This document shows, in pieces, positions 1-6,180 of a stretch of DNA of 9,362 nucleotides. The stretch's first letter is position 1; each line of letters starts with the position of its first letter. Source of the DNA: JBNKZU01 sp050301795 (GTDB lineage: Bacteria > Pseudomonadota > Gammaproteobacteria > Thiohalomonadales > Thiohalomonadaceae); NCBI GenBank assembly GCA_050301795.1, contig JBNKZU010000023.1, positions 1 to 9,362 of the forward strand, written 5' to 3'. The position numbers and the translations under genes are program-made. A model generated the notes under the pieces. It worked only from the letters and a program-made list of their open reading frames with translations. It had not been told where the DNA came from and searched no databases.

Positions 1-85
1 CAACCTGGCGTAGAGAATAACTACTTTATAACAGGCAAGAGGGGTTCGGACTCGCCATAGCGTGTCCGACTCCAGAGTCATGGGA
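1..85. other. 3' flank of mdh with strong hairpin
   Basis: This short flank contains an inverted repeat: 46-54 pairs with 61-69 around a 6-base loop (55-60), giving eight pairs and one T-T mismatch. It begins 17 bases beyond the mdh stop on the minus strand. No U-tract follows it in that direction, so a Rho-independent terminator is only weakly supported; an RNA 3'-end stabiliser is also possible. On the plus strand, frame 1 is open from the window edge to a TAG at 58-60, leaving a 19-residue tail that could be the C-terminus of a convergent gene. That tail is too short to identify. Confidence 0.35.
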
Positions 86-1024
86 CTACATCAATTTAGA
101 AATCTCAACGCTCTCTTTTACCGCAGCAAAGGTTTTATCGAGCATCTCACGCTCATGCTTGGTTAGCTCAATCTCGATGATTCGTTCAACTCCATTCGAA
201 CCGAGCACACAAGGTACGCCAATAAAGTATCCATCAATGCCATATTCGCCTTCACACAACACCGAAGAGGCGATAACACGATGTTTATCAAGAATAATCG
301 ACTCCACCATCTCCACAATCGCCGCAGCCGAGCTATAGTAGGCGCTACCGCTTCCAAGATATTGCACAATCTCGGTTCCGGCATTGCGGGTTCGTTCAAC
401 GATCTCTTCAATCTTCTCAGGGCTAAGTAGAGATGTGATCGGAATCCCGCCAACATTCGCGGTACGGACTAACGGAATCATGGTCGGGCCATGACCGCCC
501 ATCACCATGCACGAAACATCTTTAACCGAAAGCCCGGTTTCCATGGAGATAAAGTTCTGGAAGCGACTGGTATCGAGCGCTCCCGAGAGGCCGACCACCT
601 GATTTTTAGGAAAACCGGAGTATTTATAAAAGGCGCAGGTCATGGTATCGACCGGATTCGTGGTCACGACGACATAAGCTTCAGGAGCGTGTTTTGCCAC
701 CTGCTCAGCCACATCTTTAATGATCTTTTGATTGACCTCAAGAAGGTCTTCACGGGTCATGTTCGGACGACGAGGTAATCCAGCCGTCACAACGACGACA
801 TCTGAATCAACGATGTCTGAATAGTCACTTGTAGGAGTGATATCTACATCAAAACCGCTATGTGGTCTTAAAGCCGAGATATCGAGTGATTTCCCTTTTA
901 CGGGGTCTAGTTTGTCCGGAAGGTCGAGGATAATCACATCCCCTAACTGCATCTGTGTCACCAGTAGCGCAATGGTGCTACCAATCTGTCCGCCGCCAAT
1001 AAGGGCGATCTTCTTTCTTCTCAT
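86..1024 (-). CDS. mdh: Malate dehydrogenase, LDH-like (type III)
   Basis: Cytoplasmic NAD-dependent malate dehydrogenase, interconverting malate and oxaloacetate in the TCA cycle. The 312-residue length is usual for the LDH-like MDH class. Seen in the sequence: a Rossmann glycine motif GGGQIGS at residues 10-16, Asp34 at the end of strand 2 (typical of NAD rather than NADP use), the mobile-loop motif LPRRPNMTRED at 83-93, Asn123 in TTNPVD, Arg154 in DTSRF, and the catalytic His178 in MGGHGPTM. The loop has Arg at the position (residue 85) where lactate dehydrogenases have Gln, which argues for malate as substrate. The start is supported by AAGGA (complement of 1036-1040) 11 bases upstream, a slightly long spacing. 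It is divergent from the corC-like pair, with a 318-base shared upstream region. Codon use and composition look like the corC genes, so this is probably core genome. Confidence 0.95.
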   Translation of the reverse strand: MRRKKIALIGGGQIGSTIALLVTQMQLGDVIILDLPDKLDPVKGKSLDISALRPHSGFDVDITPTSDYSDIVDSDVVVVTAGLPRRPNMTREDLLEVNQKIIKDVAEQVAKHAPEAYVVVTTNPVDTMTCAFYKYSGFPKNQVVGLSGALDTSRFQNFISMETGLSVKDVSCMVMGGHGPTMIPLVRTANVGGIPITSLLSPEKIEEIVERTRNAGTEIVQYLGSGSAYYSSAAAIVEMVESIILDKHRVIASSVLCEGEYGIDGYFIGVPCVLGSNGVERIIEIELTKHEREMLDKTFAAVKESVEISKLM

Positions 1025-1043
1025 TTTTTATACAATCCTTCAT

Positions 1044-1069
1044 TACGGCAAAATAGTGCCGTATTTTTT
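1044..1069. promoter_or_regulatory. Hairpin in mdh leader, followed by T-run on plus strand
   Basis: TACGGCA (1044-1050) and TGCCGTA (1057-1063) form a perfect 7-bp inverted repeat around a 6-base loop, followed on the plus strand by six T residues (1064-1069). Read rightward it has the form of a small intrinsic terminator, yet no rightward gene lies upstream because mdh points the other way. Read leftward it sits just upstream of the mdh ribosome binding site. It may therefore be an operator or a leader structure of mdh, or a stop for antisense transcription across mdh. The repeat is seen directly; its role is inference. Confidence 0.4.
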
Positions 1070-1088
1070 CAACGCTGGTCAGGCAATG

Positions 1089-1104
1089 AATAATAATTAT
1101 TATT
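1089..1104. promoter_or_regulatory. 16-bp A/T palindrome, candidate operator
   Basis: AATAATAA followed by TTATTATT is a perfect 16-bp palindrome lying 65 bases upstream of the mdh start. Its NATAAT-type half-sites loosely recall Fur-family boxes, but it is pure A/T and such palindromes arise by chance more easily. It could also be a promoter AT-rich element of mdh. Assignment to any regulator is not supported by the sequence alone. Confidence 0.25.
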
Positions 1105-1342
1105 AAGATATCGAATAGAGCGGCACATTCTACGGTGTGTTATTGATGAGAACAACAGGATTAATCGATTGTTATATCGCATCACATGGATCACGCCTTT
1201 AAAGATGCTGTCACGATTCATTAGATTATCGGCTTGATCTTCTGTATGATGGTTTACCGTAACTTTGTGATGCAAGTTATTGTTCTGTAAGCTTATTGGC
1301 AGGATAGTGAACCATCAGTTTTTTTAATCAAGAGCGCTATGT

Positions 1343-2749
1343 ATGGATGAGTTAAAACTATTCTTTGAATCACTCTCCTTTACAGCAGATGACATGGAGT
1401 TATTTGTGCGTATCGCTTTTCAGTTTGTGCTGCTCTCATCCTCTGCCATCTTCTCCGGTTCTGAAACAGCGCTCTTTTCACTCAGCCGAATCGATCTTCA
1501 AAAACTACGACAAGCACGCCATCGCCGATCAGAGGTCATTCATGAGATGCTTGATGAGCCTCGTCGCCTCATTATCTCTATCCTTTGTGGTAACGAACTG
1601 GTCAATATCGCATCGGCTGTGAACATGACAGGAATACTGCTCCTGCTATTCGGGCAGAGTGATATCGGTTGGATCAATATCGTTATTATGGTTCCGCTGT
1701 TGCTGCTAATTGGAGAGGTTACGCCGAAAACCATTGCGGTGAGTTATCCCATTCGTTTTAGCACCCAGATCAGCGCCAAGATTATCCCGAAGTGGATGTT
1801 CATCATTACCCCGCTGCGAGAAGCCATTAGAGTGATTGCCGATAGAATCACCACAATGGTTGTTGGCGATACCATAGATCGTAAAAACATTCTTCAGCCA
1901 GACGAGCTTCGGATACTACTCGAAGAGGGCGAAGAGACAGGGATTATTGATGCCACTGAGCGGGTTCTAATCGATAACCTGCTTGAGGCTTCTGAAACCG
2001 ATATCTCAAGGATTATGACGCCAGGGCCTCGTATAATTTTTCTCGATGCATCACTGCCAGTCCCGGAGCTGATTGAGAAGTTTCGGGAGTATATGCACCC
2101 CCGGATCCCAATCTATGAGGGGCACTGGGATAACGTCATCGGTTTTGTCCACTCCGAAGATATCCTGAAGTTGATTCGAAGTGGGACTGATCTTTCAACC
2201 GTCACACTCGATATGATCCTCAAACCCGCCCATTTTGTGCCGCCGACCAAGAAGGTCGATGAGATGGTTGATTATTTTCAGGCGCACAACACCCGTATCG
2301 CCATCATTCTTGGTGAATTTGGCGAGGTGTTGGGAGTGGTTACGATGAAGGATGTACTCACCTTCATCTTTGGAGAGATATCAGGAAAGATGGTTGGGCA
2401 TGAGTACTACAAGGCTGATGACGATAACTGTTATGAAATCCCCGGAGATATGCGGTTAGCCGATTTCTATAACCTAACAAACTTTGATATTGAGGATTCG
2501 GTCATGTCGACCATTGGTGGTTATGTCTTTCGCCAGTTTGACCGTCTGCCCAATCCCGGAGATGAGATCGACTGTGAAGGCTATCGTTTCACGGTCAAAG
2601 GGCGTAAGGGGCTTAGAATAAGCAAGCTTAAGGTTCAGAAGATCTCTTCGATCCTCACGTCGCAGACGGAGCAACAGAGTGAAGTTATCCCCGAGCAGGA
2701 AATGGAAGCAACCCCTCCTGAAACAACTGGACAGAAGGAGGATCAATAA
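1343..2749 (+). CDS. CNNM/CorC-like membrane protein with CBS pair (first copy)
   Basis: Inner-membrane protein of the CNNM (DUF21)-CBS-CorC_HlyC family, members of which are linked to magnesium/cobalt resistance and Mg2+ export; older annotations say hemolysin-like. Domains in the 468 residues: transmembrane CNNM domain about 20-175, with the conserved SGSETALFS at 38-46 and GEVTPK at 124-129 and hydrophobic segments near 21-37, 95-104 and 111-123; two CBS motifs about 222-280 and 287-345; and a transporter-associated C-terminal domain about 355-432. A polar, Glu/Gln/Thr-rich tail of some 35 residues follows and is probably disordered. The start is uncertain: there is only a weak AAGAG-like site near 1330-1334, and Met18 is an alternative. 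It overlaps the next gene by one base, so the two are an operon. Exact ion specificity cannot be told from sequence. Confidence 0.9.
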   Translation: MDELKLFFESLSFTADDMELFVRIAFQFVLLSSSAIFSGSETALFSLSRIDLQKLRQARHRRSEVIHEMLDEPRRLIISILCGNELVNIASAVNMTGILLLLFGQSDIGWINIVIMVPLLLLIGEVTPKTIAVSYPIRFSTQISAKIIPKWMFIITPLREAIRVIADRITTMVVGDTIDRKNILQPDELRILLEEGEETGIIDATERVLIDNLLEASETDISRIMTPGPRIIFLDASLPVPELIEKFREYMHPRIPIYEGHWDNVIGFVHSEDILKLIRSGTDLSTVTLDMILKPAHFVPPTKKVDEMVDYFQAHNTRIAIILGEFGEVLGVVTMKDVLTFIFGEISGKMVGHEYYKADDDNCYEIPGDMRLADFYNLTNFDIEDSVMSTIGGYVFRQFDRLPNPGDEIDCEGYRFTVKGRKGLRISKLKVQKISSILTSQTEQQSEVIPEQEMEATPPETTGQKEDQ

Positions 2750-4011
2750 TGGATTGGTTAGTTGAAATCGTATTAATCGTCTTCTTTTTATTGTTAAAAG
2801 GGTTCTTCTCCGGCTCTGAGATTGCGATGGTGAATTCCGACAAACTCAAGTTGCGTCACCAGGCAAAGATGGGAGATCGCGGAGCAGCACTGGTCTTAAA
2901 GCTATTCCGTAAACCAGACGTTATCCTTGGAACAACACTGGTTGGAACCAATGTAGCAACGGTTACGATATCTACCATCGGTGCACTCATCTTTATCGAT
3001 CTGTTTGGCAAAGCGGGAGATCTCATCTCGGTTATTGTACTTACGCCGATACTGCTTATATTTGGCGAGGTGGTTCCGAAGAGTATTTTTCAGCAGAAAG
3101 CAGACACGCTGGCGAGTCGTTTGATCTATACACTCCGTTTCTTCTCCTATCTCTTCTATCCGGTGATCTTCATCTTTAGCCGTATTGCACGGTTAATGAC
3201 CCGTCTTGTAGGCAACGGAGTTACACCACAGAATATGTTTATTACGCGAGAGGAGTTACGGGTGCTGCTTGACGTCTCTGAAACGGCAGCCGATCCCAGC
3301 ACGATAGACCGCAAGCGGATCCGTAGAATTATCCGGTTTGCCGATACCACCGTCGGAGAGGCGATGATACCGCTGGCAGATGTTATCGGCTTTAACGAAA
3401 CTCGATCAATGAATGAGGCAGTACGGTTGGTGATGAAGTATGGCTTTAACCGTCTTCCGGTCTATCAGGGGAATATTACAAATATCACCGGAATCCTGAC
3501 CTTAAGCTCATGGGATTTAATGGATCCGCAGATACTGGAAAAGCCGGTTCAGGACTATATGAGCACAGTACTCTTTCTCTCACCCAAACAGACCATAGAT
3601 CGCGCCTTGCCGATGTTAAGAGCCAGAGACGACCATATGGCGATCGTCGTTGACGAATTTGGCTCAGCCATTGGAATCTTGACGATGGAGGATGTCTTTG
3701 AAGAGGTGGTTGGTGAGATCGATGTCGGATACGATTTTGATGAGTACAACCCCAGAAAACGGGTCTATATCATTCACGAAAGTGAAGATTGCCACCTAAT
3801 GAGTGGCAGAATGCCGATCTCGGAGATCAACGACATACTCTATGCACAATTCCCGATCGAAGAGGCGCATACCATCGGTGGTCTGATAGTGAGTCGATTA
3901 CGCAACATTCCGAAGGTCGGGGATAGCGTTGACGAAGAGGGGTATCGCTTAACCGTACTTGAGGCAGATGCGCGATCCGTGTTGAAGGTGCGGGTAGAGC
4001 GGATCGATTAA
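2749..4011 (+). CDS. CNNM/CorC-like membrane protein with CBS pair (second copy)
   Basis: Second CNNM-CBS-CorC_HlyC protein, 420 residues, paralogous to the gene just upstream and predicted to act in the same way at the inner membrane. Seen: hydrophobic N-terminal helix about 4-21, SGSEIAM at 21-27, GEVVPK at 106-111, further hydrophobic segments at 59-84, 92-106 and 129-145; CBS pair about 202-258 and 268-325, the second ending in the typical DEFGSAIGILTMEDV; C-terminal transporter-associated domain about 337-418 with the TIGGLI and GYRL elements. The ATG shares its A with the upstream stop (TAATG) and a strong AAGGAGG at 2735-2741 precedes it, so translation is both coupled and independently initiated. 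Unlike the first copy it lacks a disordered tail. Tandem copies may form a heteromer or act separately; that is inference. Confidence 0.92.
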   Translation: MDWLVEIVLIVFFLLLKGFFSGSEIAMVNSDKLKLRHQAKMGDRGAALVLKLFRKPDVILGTTLVGTNVATVTISTIGALIFIDLFGKAGDLISVIVLTPILLIFGEVVPKSIFQQKADTLASRLIYTLRFFSYLFYPVIFIFSRIARLMTRLVGNGVTPQNMFITREELRVLLDVSETAADPSTIDRKRIRRIIRFADTTVGEAMIPLADVIGFNETRSMNEAVRLVMKYGFNRLPVYQGNITNITGILTLSSWDLMDPQILEKPVQDYMSTVLFLSPKQTIDRALPMLRARDDHMAIVVDEFGSAIGILTMEDVFEEVVGEIDVGYDFDEYNPRKRVYIIHESEDCHLMSGRMPISEINDILYAQFPIEEAHTIGGLIVSRLRNIPKVGDSVDEEGYRLTVLEADARSVLKVRVERID

Positions 4012-4032
4012 GCTTTTAGGTCACGTATTAGC

Positions 4033-4051
4033 GAAGTAGCGTTGCCACTTC
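4033..4051 (+). terminator. Weak hairpin terminator after corC-like operon
   Basis: GAAGT (4033-4037) pairs with ACTTC (4047-4051), with two further G-C pairs inside separated by one A-C mismatch and a 3-base loop. Only three T residues follow, so termination would be weak. Its place 22 bases after the second corC-like stop and before the next promoter fits an operon end. Confidence 0.35.
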
Positions 4052-4070
4052 TTTCAAAAAGTCTCAAACA

Positions 4071-4098
4071 TTGACATAACGAAGATATTTAATACACT
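4071..4098 (+). promoter_or_regulatory. Promoter of the first TA operon
   Basis: A perfect sigma-70 -35 box TTGACA (4071-4076) is followed after 16 bases by TACACT (4093-4098), four of six matches to TATAAT. It points at the antitoxin gene starting at 4136 and lies downstream of the corC-like terminator hairpin, so the TA pair likely has its own transcript. Confidence 0.6.
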
Positions 4099-4116
4099 TA
4101 ACAGCGCGATTAATAG

Positions 4117-4128
4117 CACTATTTAGTG
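4117..4128. promoter_or_regulatory. Candidate TA operator (inverted repeat)
   Basis: CACTA and TAGTG form a 5-bp inverted repeat separated by two bases, placed between the -10 box and the antitoxin start. This is where a Phd-type antitoxin would be expected to bind for autorepression. The repeat is short, so the assignment is tentative. Confidence 0.3.
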
Positions 4129-4135
4129 GGCGATC

Positions 4136-4390
4136 ATGAACTCGATTACAGCAAATGAACTGAAGACACAGGGCATATCTACTATTGATGCACACCTTCA
4201 AAACGAAGATGAGGCAGTCATTACCGTGCGTGGTAAAGAGCAGTTTGTGGTGATGAGAATGGAGCACTACCAGCATCTGCGTGAAAAAGAGCTGGAAGCA
4301 GCCATCTACGAGTCACGCGAGGAAATTGCCCAAGGGAAATATGTCGCAGAAAGCATAGAAGAACACATGGAGCGGATTAGCAAGGAATGA
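4136..4390 (+). CDS. Phd/YefM-like antitoxin
   Basis: Predicted antitoxin of a type II module, 84 residues, pairing with the RelE-superfamily toxin that follows. The N-terminal MNSITANELKTQG and the core VITVRGKEQFVVMRMEHY (about residues 28-45) have the Phd/YefM pattern: an N-terminal DNA-binding fold, then a helical, Glu-rich C-terminal half (about 46-84) that would wrap the toxin. Antitoxins of this sort bind their own promoter and are degraded under stress. The ribosome binding site is poor (GTGGG at 4126-4130). The gene overlaps the toxin start by 4 bases (ATGA), the usual coupled arrangement that makes antitoxin first. Subfamily assignment is by pattern only; an unrelated antitoxin fold is possible. 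Confidence 0.8.
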   Translation: MNSITANELKTQGISTIDAHLQNEDEAVITVRGKEQFVVMRMEHYQHLREKELEAAIYESREEIAQGKYVAESIEEHMERISKE

Positions 4391-4665
4391 GCTATCAAAT
4401 CATCTACACGGAAAGTTACATCAAAAAAGCTTCCAAATTCATCAAAAGACATCCAGACATCAAAGGTCAGTACCAAAAAACACTTCAGTTACTGGAACTA
4501 AATCCACATCACCCATCACTACGCCTACACCCATTAACCGGGAAGCTTAAAGGTGTCCATTCAGTGTCAATCAACATTAGTTACCGGATATCACTGGAAC
4601 TTCTTATTGAAGATAAAACAATCATCCCTTTGTCCATTGGTACTCATAATGAGGTTTACAGGTAG
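4387..4665 (+). CDS. YafQ/RelE-like mRNA interferase toxin
   Basis: Predicted RelE/ParE-superfamily toxin, 92 residues, the usual size; family members of the YafQ/RelE branch cut mRNA on the ribosome. Seen: an N-terminal helix pair with KKASKFIKRHP at 13-23, then the beta-sheet core with LHPLTGKLKGVHS at 47-59, Arg67 in ISYRI, and a C-terminal GTHNEVYR at 85-92. His48, Arg67, His87 and Tyr91 fall where catalytic or RNA-contacting residues sit in YafQ/RelE proteins, so the toxin looks intact. It starts inside the antitoxin stop (ATGA overlap). An AAGGA directly abuts the ATG, too close to be a normal ribosome site, so translation is probably by coupling. A ParE-type gyrase toxin cannot be ruled out from sequence. 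Confidence 0.82.
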   Translation: MSYQIIYTESYIKKASKFIKRHPDIKGQYQKTLQLLELNPHHPSLRLHPLTGKLKGVHSVSINISYRISLELLIEDKTIIPLSIGTHNEVYR

Positions 4666-4684
4666 AACCAATAAATACCTGACG

Positions 4685-4700
4685 AATGATTGCAATCATT
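4685..4700. repeat. 16-bp perfect palindrome between TA modules
   Basis: AATGATTG followed directly by CAATCATT is a perfect 16-bp palindrome 20 bases after the first toxin stop. With no loop it is more like a protein binding site than a terminator, although as RNA it could fold with a small loop. The stretch TGTATCATTT that follows repeats ATCATTT. A further 8-bp inverted repeat (ATTAATCA 4750-4757, TGATTAAT 4787-4794) lies in the same intergenic region. Functions unknown. Confidence 0.35.
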
Positions 4701-4796
4701 TGTATCATTTAAAATTCATAGTCTTTTTTAATGACCTATTCAACGGATAATTAATCATCTCAAGGCGAGACTGTCATAGAAAAACCTGATTAATAA

Positions 4797-4824
4797 TTGA
4801 TCTCCGTTTATTTGAGTATATACT
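4797..4824 (+). promoter_or_regulatory. vapBC promoter
   Basis: TTGATC (4797-4802) and TATACT (4819-4824) are separated by 16 bases and match the sigma-70 consensus well. They lie 32 bases upstream of the vapB start. The -10 box is embedded in the palindromic operator listed next, as expected for an autorepressed TA promoter. Confidence 0.6.
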
Positions 4825-4836
4825 TAATGTGTATAC
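4816..4836. promoter_or_regulatory. vapBC operator (inverted repeat over the -10)
   Basis: GTATATAC (4816-4823) and GTGTATAC (4829-4836) form an 8-bp inverted repeat with one mismatch and a 5-base spacer. It covers the -10 box and the likely start site of the vapBC promoter. VapB proteins of the AbrB-like type bind such palindromes upstream of their own genes, so this is the natural autoregulatory site. Confidence 0.6.
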
Positions 4837-4855
4837 GTCATAAGAGTGTATCGCC

Positions 4856-5083
4856 ATGCATGCAAAAATATTCAAATCAGGTAATAGCCAAGCTGTCCGT
4901 TTGCCAAAAGATTTCAGGTTCGAAGAGTCTGAGGTTGAGATCTATCGAGATGGTGACAAAGTTGTCCTGATGCCCATTAAAAAGTCATTAAAGTCGGCTT
5001 TTGAATGTTTAACTCAGCTTCCCGATGACTTTATGGAAGATGGGAGGAACCAAGACGAACCACAGGAGAGGGAAGAGTTTTAA
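4856..5083 (+). CDS. vapB: VapB antitoxin (AbrB/SpoVT-like)
   Basis: Antitoxin of a VapBC module, 75 residues. The N-terminal MHAKIFKSGNSQAVRLPKDF and the following SEVEIYRDGDKVVLMP (to about residue 41) are the classic swapped-hairpin AbrB/MazE-like DNA-binding domain of the VapB/VagC group. The C-terminal third (about 46-75) is acidic and includes FECLTQLPDDFMEDGRNQ, the toxin-neutralising segment. It would bind the VapC active site and repress the operon through the palindrome at 4816-4836. The start follows a weak AAGAG (4842-4846) at nine bases. The toxin ATG follows the stop with no gap. Length and layout are normal, and nothing suggests decay. Confidence 0.92.
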   Translation: MHAKIFKSGNSQAVRLPKDFRFEESEVEIYRDGDKVVLMPIKKSLKSAFECLTQLPDDFMEDGRNQDEPQEREEF

Positions 5084-5485
5084 ATGGATTTTATTCTTGA
5101 TACCAATATCTGTATCTATATCGCCAAGCAAAAACCACCCGAAGTTGAAGAGAAATTCTCAACACTTAAGGTTGGTCAGGTAGGCATGTCACTTATCACC
5201 TACGGCGAAATGCTCTATGGTGCTAATAGAAGTCAAAACCAGGAAAAAGCAAAAAGTGTTTTAAACGAGCTGATTCAATTAATACCTGTCATCGGAATGA
5301 ATAGTGATGTTGCAGAGCACTATACAGATATTCGGACTGATCTGACTCAAAAGGGAAAAATGATAGGGAATAATGACCTGTGGATCGCTGCCCATGTCCG
5401 CTCAATTGGCAAGACACTGGTTACAAACAACACCAAAGAGTTTGAGCGTGTTTCAAATCTAAAAATAGAGAACTGGGTAAATTAA
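5084..5485 (+). CDS. vapC: VapC toxin (PIN-domain ribonuclease)
   Basis: PIN-domain endoribonuclease toxin, 133 residues; well-studied VapC relatives cut initiator tRNA, but the target here is not known. Acidic metal-binding residues are visible: Asp6 in FILDTNIC, Glu42 in ITYGEMLYG and Asp98 in GNNDLWIAAH. The C-terminal LVTNNTKEFERV at 112-123 is the usual ending of the enteric VapC type, which carries Asn rather than Asp near the fourth position, so this is not a defect. The purine-rich GGAGAGGGAAGAG at the end of vapB acts as ribosome binding site, and the ATG immediately follows the vapB TAA. The enzyme appears complete. Confidence 0.93.
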   Translation: MDFILDTNICIYIAKQKPPEVEEKFSTLKVGQVGMSLITYGEMLYGANRSQNQEKAKSVLNELIQLIPVIGMNSDVAEHYTDIRTDLTQKGKMIGNNDLWIAAHVRSIGKTLVTNNTKEFERVSNLKIENWVN

Positions 5486-5620
5486 CTGCTGTTTTTTGTT
5501 GGACAACTATCCTTACTAACAAAAGCCTCACATCCACGACTGTTACTTTAAGAAGGATGATTAGCATCAAGCTGAATATACTGCTAGGATTGATTTATAC
5601 ATTTGGATATGAGGTGACCA

Positions 5621-5809
5621 ATGAACACAGCAAAAAAAGAGGTAGAGTCTCTACTATCCAGACTACCTGATGACTGTTCATTAGAAGATGTGCAATATCA
5701 CCTTTATGTTGTTGAAAAGATTAAGAAAGGTAGAGAAAGAGCTGAAGAAGAGGGAACTTTAAGTCAGGAAGAAGTTGAAAGGAAATTCAGCAAATGGACT
5801 ACTCAATAA
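5621..5809 (+). CDS. Small antitoxin partner of ParE/RelE-like toxin
   Basis: A 62-residue, highly charged, mostly helical protein. It starts after a good GAGGTGA site at 5611-5617 with three bases before the ATG. It includes RLPDDCSLEDVQYHLYVVEK (about 14-33) and an acidic KGRERAEEEGTLSQEEVERK stretch that ends where the toxin begins. I recognise the LPDD-x-SLEDVQYHLYV pattern from small proteins encoded just upstream of ParE/RelE toxins. No ribbon-helix-helix or Phd N-terminus is obvious, so whether it binds DNA is unclear. It overlaps the toxin gene by 16 bases in another frame, a tight coupling. Function as antitoxin is inferred from position and pattern. Confidence 0.75.
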   Translation: MNTAKKEVESLLSRLPDDCSLEDVQYHLYVVEKIKKGRERAEEEGTLSQEEVERKFSKWTTQ

Positions 5810-6099
5810 ACTGGTCTAAAGAAGCCGTCGAAGACCTGGAATCAATCACAGAATATATCTCCCGCGACTCCGAATTCTATGCAAAAGCAGTCGCATCTAA
5901 CATAATCTCAACTGCTGAAAGCTTAAAGAAATATCCTCTAACAGGCCGAATTGTCCCTGAGCTGGAAAATCAAAATATTCGAGAAAAGTTTGTTTACAGC
6001 TACCGTTTAATCTACGAAATACACAGCACTAATATAACCATTGTTGCAGTAATTCATGGTAAGAGACTTTTTGATAATGCTTTAGATAGGACTGAATAA
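5794..6099 (+). CDS. ParE/RelE-superfamily toxin
   Basis: Toxin of the ParE/RelE fold, 101 residues, typical length. Seen: two N-terminal helices with WSKEAVEDLESITEYIS at 7-23, the KKYPLTGRIVPEL turn at 45-57, a beta-hairpin with SYRLIYEI at 69-76 containing Arg71, and the C-terminal VAVIHGKRLF at 84-93, the His-Gly-x-Arg ending common to ParE- and RelE-like proteins. Sequence alone does not separate gyrase poisoning (ParE) from mRNA cleavage (RelE). The start is set by AAAGGAAA upstream within the antitoxin gene. With the 62-residue protein it forms the third TA module in the row; no damage is visible. Confidence 0.85.
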   Translation: MDYSINWSKEAVEDLESITEYISRDSEFYAKAVASNIISTAESLKKYPLTGRIVPELENQNIREKFVYSYRLIYEIHSTNITIVAVIHGKRLFDNALDRTE

Positions 6100-6106
6100 A
6101 TAATGT

Positions 6107-6130
6107 TATTACACATGATGATGTGTAATA
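6107..6130. terminator. Hairpin after third TA module
   Basis: TATTACACAT (6107-6116) and ATGTGTAATA (6121-6130) are a perfect 10-bp inverted repeat around a 4-base loop. It begins eight bases after the toxin stop. There is no U-run downstream on either strand, so termination efficiency is doubtful; RNA 3'-end protection is an alternative. It separates the TA module from the DUF2867 gene. Confidence 0.45.
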
Positions 6131-6180
6131 GTAAAAATCTAATGCTCTCTGGCACCTGTTATTGATAAATGGAGTTACAA

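Larger units (their letters stand above)
1025..1342. other. Divergent intergenic region, mdh / corC-like
   Basis: No convincing gene lies in these 318 bases. They must hold the promoter of mdh (leftward) and of the corC-like pair (rightward), but no clean -35/-10 pair stood out on either strand. Two structured elements are present and listed separately: a 7-bp hairpin in the mdh leader and a 16-bp A/T palindrome. An open frame on the minus strand at 1069-1275 has no ribosome binding site and no recognisable protein character. Confidence 0.6.

Noticed and set aside
491..1106. Open frames on the plus strand across mdh (491-778 and 837-1106)
   Set aside because: They lie opposite a clear malate dehydrogenase gene, have no ribosome binding sites and no protein character; they are antisense shadows.
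1069..1275. 68-residue minus-strand frame between mdh and the corC-like pair
   Set aside because: No ribosome binding site, and it crosses the A/T palindrome, which produces its Asn-Asn-Asn-Tyr-Tyr run; it does not look like a protein.
5417..5485. VapC seemingly missing its last active-site acid (Asn-Asn in LVTNNTKEF)
   Set aside because: This Asn-Asn ending is usual in the enteric-type VapC group, whose members are active, so it is not evidence of decay.
5494..5524. TTTTGTT/AACAAAA inverted repeat after vapC as a terminator
   Set aside because: The arms are only seven weak pairs around a 17-base loop, with no T-run after the right arm.
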